Translations under genes and position numbers: made by a program
The notes under the pieces: generated by a model
Seen by the model: the letters and a program-made list of their open reading frames with translations, nothing else
What the model was told of the DNA's origin: nothing
Database searches by the model: none
Shown: positions 63,001 through 64,000 of the stretch, piece after piece
Position numbering within the stretch: position 1 is the stretch's first letter
Layout of the letters: each line of letters opens with the position of its first letter
Assembly: GCA_963663605.2 (NCBI GenBank)
Contig: CAXXVF010000002.1
Span: 1,054,001 to 1,118,000 of the forward strand
Length of the DNA stretch: 64,000 nucleotides
Reading direction: 5' to 3'
Source: Sporobacter sp963663605
Lineage (GTDB): Bacteria; Bacillota; Clostridia; Oscillospirales; Oscillospiraceae

Positions 63001-64000
63001 TCATAAAACGCGGAAACCGAGTCTGTCACGGCCGTGTCCTCAGTTGTCCCGACGGAGCAGTCAAGCGCTGCGGGAGCGTCATTCACCGCCGCGATTGTCA
63101 CGTTTATCTGTACAATCTCCGAGTCCGCGGCGCCGTCGTTTACCTTGAAACAGAAATAATCCGTACCGTTTACGTTTTCATCCGGCGTATAGGTGAAGTA
63201 GCCTGTATCCGCATTGACCGTCAGACTGCCTTTTGTAAGCGACCCGCCGCCTTCGACGCTGGTCAGGATATATGTCAGGGGCGACTCTTCCACGTCGGTC
63301 CCCTCCAGATATCCGCTGACCGCCTGGTCCTCATAGGTGGAGACCGGCGTGACGACGGCCGTCGGGGCGTCGTTTACCGCATTGACGGTAACCGTCACGC
63401 TCGCAACGTTTGAATACAGCCCGGTCGGCCCCATCACCTTGAAGGTGAAGACATCCGTTCCAAATTCATTTTCATCGGGCGTGTAAGTAAACGCGCCCGT
63501 ATCGGCGTCCGTTATAACGGCCGTACCCAAACTGCCGCTGCTCACCAGATGGTAGGTCAGTGCCTGATCGTGCGCTTCCGTTCCGGTCAGCGTGCCGGAG
63601 CAGGGCGTATCCTCGTCTGTTTCAAAGCTGTCGCCGACGGCTGTCGGCGGCACGTCAACCAGCCGCACATGGATCGTGAACGTGGCCGGCGCGGATGCGA
63701 CGTTATCGATATCCGTGACGGTAAAAGTAAAGCTGTCGTCCCCGCTGAAATTTGCAGCCGGCACATAACGGAACGTGCCGTTAGGATTGAAGGTCAGCGT
63801 GCCGTTTGACGGCTGGGAGGCGGCAAACGTCAGCGAATCCCCGTTTAAGTCGCTGCCGGTAACAAACTCGTACATCTGTTTGTTTTCATCGATCGTAAGC
63901 TCTTTGCCGCTGCATTCCGGCGCGTAGTTGACGCGCGTCACCGTCAGTATGAAGCTGCGGCTGTGCGTATTTGTGTCGCTGTCCGTCACCGTGACGGTGA
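54024..64000 (-). CDS. Giant SLH-anchored cadherin-like/tandem-95 surface protein (5' end beyond window)
   Basis: The frame is open through base 64000, so the N-terminus lies outside; at least 3325 residues are present. From N to C come about ten cadherin-like/Big_9-type units (VNDAP linkers, VDEDxxG cores). An A-B-C super-repeat follows (56885-61230), then a related unit. Next are a CarboxypepD-regulatory-like unit (TGTVRDAETNAAIDGASVYL), an invasin-like Ig unit (SADPTEILGDGKDEAVLTATV) and further regulatory-like units. A DUF11-like domain precedes three SLH domains (ITRAETAAVFARLL, ITRAEFATIIARYF, YILRCEAVTIINRML) at 54024-54670. It is presumably wall-bound and extended like a fibre. Many DxDxD/DNGGDD motifs suggest Ca2+ binding. 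Confidence 0.92.
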   Translation of the reverse strand, partial: TVTVTDSDTNTHSRSFILTVTRVNYAPECSGKELTIDENKQMYEFVTGSDLNGDSLTFAASQPSNGTLTFNPNGTFRYVPAANFSGDDSFTFTVTDIDNVASAPATFTIHVRLVDVPPTAVGDSFETDEDTPCSGTLTGTEAHDQALTYHLVSSGSLGTAVITDADTGAFTYTPDENEFGTDVFTFKVMGPTGLYSNVASVTVTVNAVNDAPTAVVTPVSTYEDQAVSGYLEGTDVEESPLTYILTSVEGGGSLTKGSLTVNADTGYFTYTPDENVNGTDYFCFKVNDGAADSEIVQINVTIAAVNDAPAALDCSVGTTEDTAVTDSVSAFYEDVDGDAQAFTVIQAPSKGTIVFNENGTYTFTPAANVNGTDYFTFKTQDSGGLNSNVALVTVTITPVNDAPVITAEETWTINEDSAGNTFNFTVSDIEDDDGTLTLSGSWDETEIAAVAFGGSGDSRTMVVTPVDDFQSETEITVTVTDSGIDGTVTGDVKTDSVTVTVTVSPVNDTPTINDHESNGTALSTTVTIDEDTSTAPLAFTVGDEESGPDALTITAASNNTTLVPLSGITFGGSGANRTVTVTPAADKYGTVRITVYVSDGNSTRNAYFYVTVLPVNDAPVVLPPDEQTIPEDGSTEILYYTISDIDNDAADITMSAASSDAGKVASIVLAGNGAERTVKVVPAANASGDVTITLTADDGEPAFNTGTGTFVVHVTPVNDAPAISAIDNQTILEDGATGQIAVTIDDIDNALSELTLSAVSGNPDLIDTDGIVFGTNEKTGARWMTLTPKADANGSALITVKVTDSDGKYSQKSFTLTVTPVNDAPTISAIADQTILEDTSTNTITFTVGDIDNDVTTLAVTGAADGTVIPNDNIVFVGNGAERTVKVTPAADQNGSIEVTLTVTDPGELFDTSTFTVNITPVNDAPSFTAGADQEVSEDCGTQTVAGWATNISKGPDNESGQTLTFHLGHTNAGLFASGGAPAVDASGQLTYTPADDAYGTSTVTIYLKDDGGTDNGGDDDSDSVTFTITVLPVNDQPVFTDAGDITVNEDSGAYSGQWANTASIDVGPINETQTHTFSITDTAVTSVAGNTSLFSVAPAIDASTGEITFTPALNASGTATVTVVLRDDDGTENGGVDTSEDHTFTITVTPVNDAPTYTLGGTVTVDEDSGAYTNATYATGITTGGGTDESDETLTFTLSGYDASLFASVPVLTTGGQLTFTPAADAHGTTTVTVVLSDGTNDVTKTFDIVIRSVNDAPSFTAGADQEVSEDCGAQTIPGWATNISKGPDNESGQTLTFHLGHTNAGLFASGGAPAVDASGQLTYTPADDAYGTSTVTIYLKDDGGTDNGGDDDSDSVSFTITVLSVNDQPVFTDTGDITVNEDSGGYSEQWATTASIDVGPTNETQTHTFSITNTTVTSVAGNTNLFSVAPAIDASTGEITFTPAGDANGTATVTVVLRDDDGTANGGVDTSIDHTFIITVTPVNDAPTYTLGGTVTVDEDSGAYTNATYATGITTGGGTDESDETLTFTLSGYDASLFASVPVLTTGGQLTFTPADDAYGTTTVTVVLSDGTNDVTKTFDIVIRSVNDQPVFTDAGDITVNEDSGAYSGQWVNTASIDVGPTNETQTHTFSITNTAVTSVAGNTNLFSVAPAIDASTGAVTFTPALNASGTATVTVVLRDDDGTANGGVDTSEDHTFTITVTPVNDAPTYTLGGTVTVDEDSGAYTNATYATGITTGGGTDESTQTLTFTLSGYDASLFASVPVLTTGGQLTFTPAADAHGTTTVTVVLSDGTNDVTKTFDIVIRSVNDAPSFTAGTDQEVSEDCGTQTVQGWATDISKGPDNESGQTLTFHLGHTNAGLFAIGGAPAVDASGQLTYTPAADAYGTSTVTIYLEDDGGTDNGGDDDSDSVSFTITVLPVNDQPVFTDAGDITVNEDSGAYSGQWVNTASIDVGPTNETQTHTFSITNTAVTSVAGNTNLFSVAPAIDASTGAVTFTPALNASGTATVTVVLRDDDGTANGGVDTSEDHTFTITVTPVNDAPTYTLGGTVTVDEDSGAYTNATYVTGITTGGGTDESTQTLTFTLSGYDASLFASVPVLTTGGQLTFTPAADAYGTTTVSVKLSDGTNDVTKTFDIVIRSVNDAPSFTAGADQEVSEDCGTQTVAGWATNISKGPSNESGQTLSFHLGHTNAGLFASGGAPAVDASGQLTYTPADDAYGTSTVTIYLQDDGGTDYSGDDDSGSVSFTITVLSVNDQPVFTDTGNITVNEDSGGYSGQWVNTASIDVGPTNETQTHTFSITDTAVTSVAGNTNLFSAAPAIDASTGEITFTPALNANGTATVTVVLRDDDGTANGGVDTSISHTFTITVTPVNDVPAFEAGSDLTVGENTGAKTITGWATEVSKGPSDESGQTLTFVITTDNDGVFAVTPAVSADGTLTFTPAAAASGTATVSVTLKDDGGTAFSGVDTSPTKQFTVTVVGSSQLVLTGTVRDAETNAAIDGASVYLLDLDGNEITSATTGADGVYRFDNLSVGKYTVKVRADGYNDNSRVTDVSFENNATGTITEDFLLAKFYLELSADPTEILGDGKDEAVLTATVTDSEGNPISGVTLTFYSEKGSFKNGVAAADTGADGTAEVVYISEDMSGVDIIEVPVTVSVNDEARKLYGTAAINVTFAPGFVEGTVTDGNSNTPVEGAVVTVYNDDIGFIKTQVTGSDGRYRIALPKGNVDYSVKITKKTEVGGVEYEITVEEEVKVDDIGTGDEIYKPSKSATGIVILEQTDGSTCIQDDLTGSGMKLEIEDENGNKAEVGINEETGVFRADGLSVGTYELYVTYEMEDGSTIIVGSTEITITEDGELNISQVLIDPYGTITDKSTGAVISGVNVELYYADTARNKAAGLTPGTLVPLPLVAGFSPANNANPQSSDANGKYAFMVFPQTDYYIVAAKAGYTTYTSATISVYTAIVRHDFQMSKSAVPGGGTSSTDTDVNEHDLAVEIESEAMKVEEGGDVTLTVRYMNKSDTNVSEATITVTVPYGLTVKDSGGGTVTGSRIIWTVEDLAPDTLDSLSFVLEAGPMYQKERRVEIYAAITGTGTLINPEDDTSFVYILLYSNRFEGLHERYIKGYEDGTFKAGNNITRAETAAVFARLLDLDVTSSQTGYHDVPAGHWAARYIQAVSKIGLMNGYEDGTFGTDAPITRAEFATIIARYFLIERDNSVLPLEMHFTDIADSWAMSTIEEVRRMHIINGYEDGTFKPGAYILRCEAVTIINRMLYRGPIDDGAHIFPDVPEGSWYCGQVEEASKTHKYTINADGSETVTQWIDDDLV
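56885..61230 (-). repeat. A-B-C super-repeat within the cadherin-like protein
   Basis: Three different ~100-117-residue cadherin-like modules alternate in the order A-B-C, A-B-C, B-C, A-B-C, A-B. A starts SFTAG(A/T)DQEVSEDCG, B starts PVFTD(A/T)G(D/N)ITVNEDSG, and C starts PTYTLGGTVTVDEDSG. Module edges (minus strand) lie near 61230, 60895, 60540, 60235, 59895, 59540, 59230, 58880, 58570, 58230, 57880, 57570, 57237 and 56885. Copies of the same type are nearly identical in DNA, notably B-C at 59230-58570 and 58230-57570. Confidence 0.92.

Noticed and set aside
56570..63420. Long plus-strand frames opposite the cadherin-like protein (up to 319 codons)
   Set aside because: They repeat with the period of the A-B-C modules and have Arg-rich low-complexity content without start signals; they are shadows.

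Overview
The window looks like a chromosomal piece of an endospore-forming, moderately GC-rich member of the Clostridia, probably Oscillospirales-like. The evidence is spoIIGA-sigE, sigG, spoIIP, a PdaB-type deacetylase, a TSCPD protein, DUF6144 and DUF169 proteins, abundant TTG/GTG starts with strong Shine-Dalgarno sites, and S-layer-homology (SLH) surface proteins. No rRNA, CRISPR array, transposase or prophage was seen. Identification to family level is inference.

1-33 kb is ordinary core and accessory chromosome. In order: the 3' part of alaS; a HIT hydrolase; three tiny single-span membrane proteins; a cold-shock protein; a MerR regulator with an acyl-CoA dehydrogenase; a sporulation deacetylase; an Asp-rich lipoprotein; a BlaI/M56-peptidase pair with its operator; a small membrane protein; sigG; an AT-rich orphan gene; a second BlaI/M56 pair with a different operator; a frameshifted GNAT; DUF6144; GAPDH; a histidine-kinase-like protein lacking its His; hemW; a VanW protein with an SPSE-repeat tail; a flavin reductase; mntP; a DUF3810 metalloprotease-like protein; sigE and spoIIGA; a TSCPD protein; spoIIP; tRNA-Leu(GAG); and DUF169. 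Many intergenic gaps in this part carry copies of one GC-rich interspersed repeat family.

Sporulation genes are scattered through 5.8-32 kb, and several have promoters that fit their expected sigma factor. A sigma-F/G-like promoter precedes sigG. Sigma-E-like promoters precede spoIIP and the pdaB-like gene. A TTGACG/TATAAT promoter with an over-long 21-bp spacer precedes spoIIGA, resembling the Spo0A-activated spoIIG promoter of Bacillus subtilis.

33.4-64 kb is one 30-kb block of four giant genes on the minus strand encoding modular secreted surface proteins. Two (about 1850 residues each) share an almost identical 4.28-kb 3' part, encoding an FN3/Ig-like stalk and five atrophied-Ig units, but carry different N-terminal tips; one tip is a C-type-lectin-like domain. 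The third (about 3070 residues) is a diverged relative ending in SLH domains. The fourth runs off the right edge. It is a cadherin-like/tandem-95 protein with an internal A-B-C super-repeat and C-terminal SLH domains. This locus is the most notable part of the window: a repeat-rich, apparently recombining adhesin or S-layer-associated cluster.
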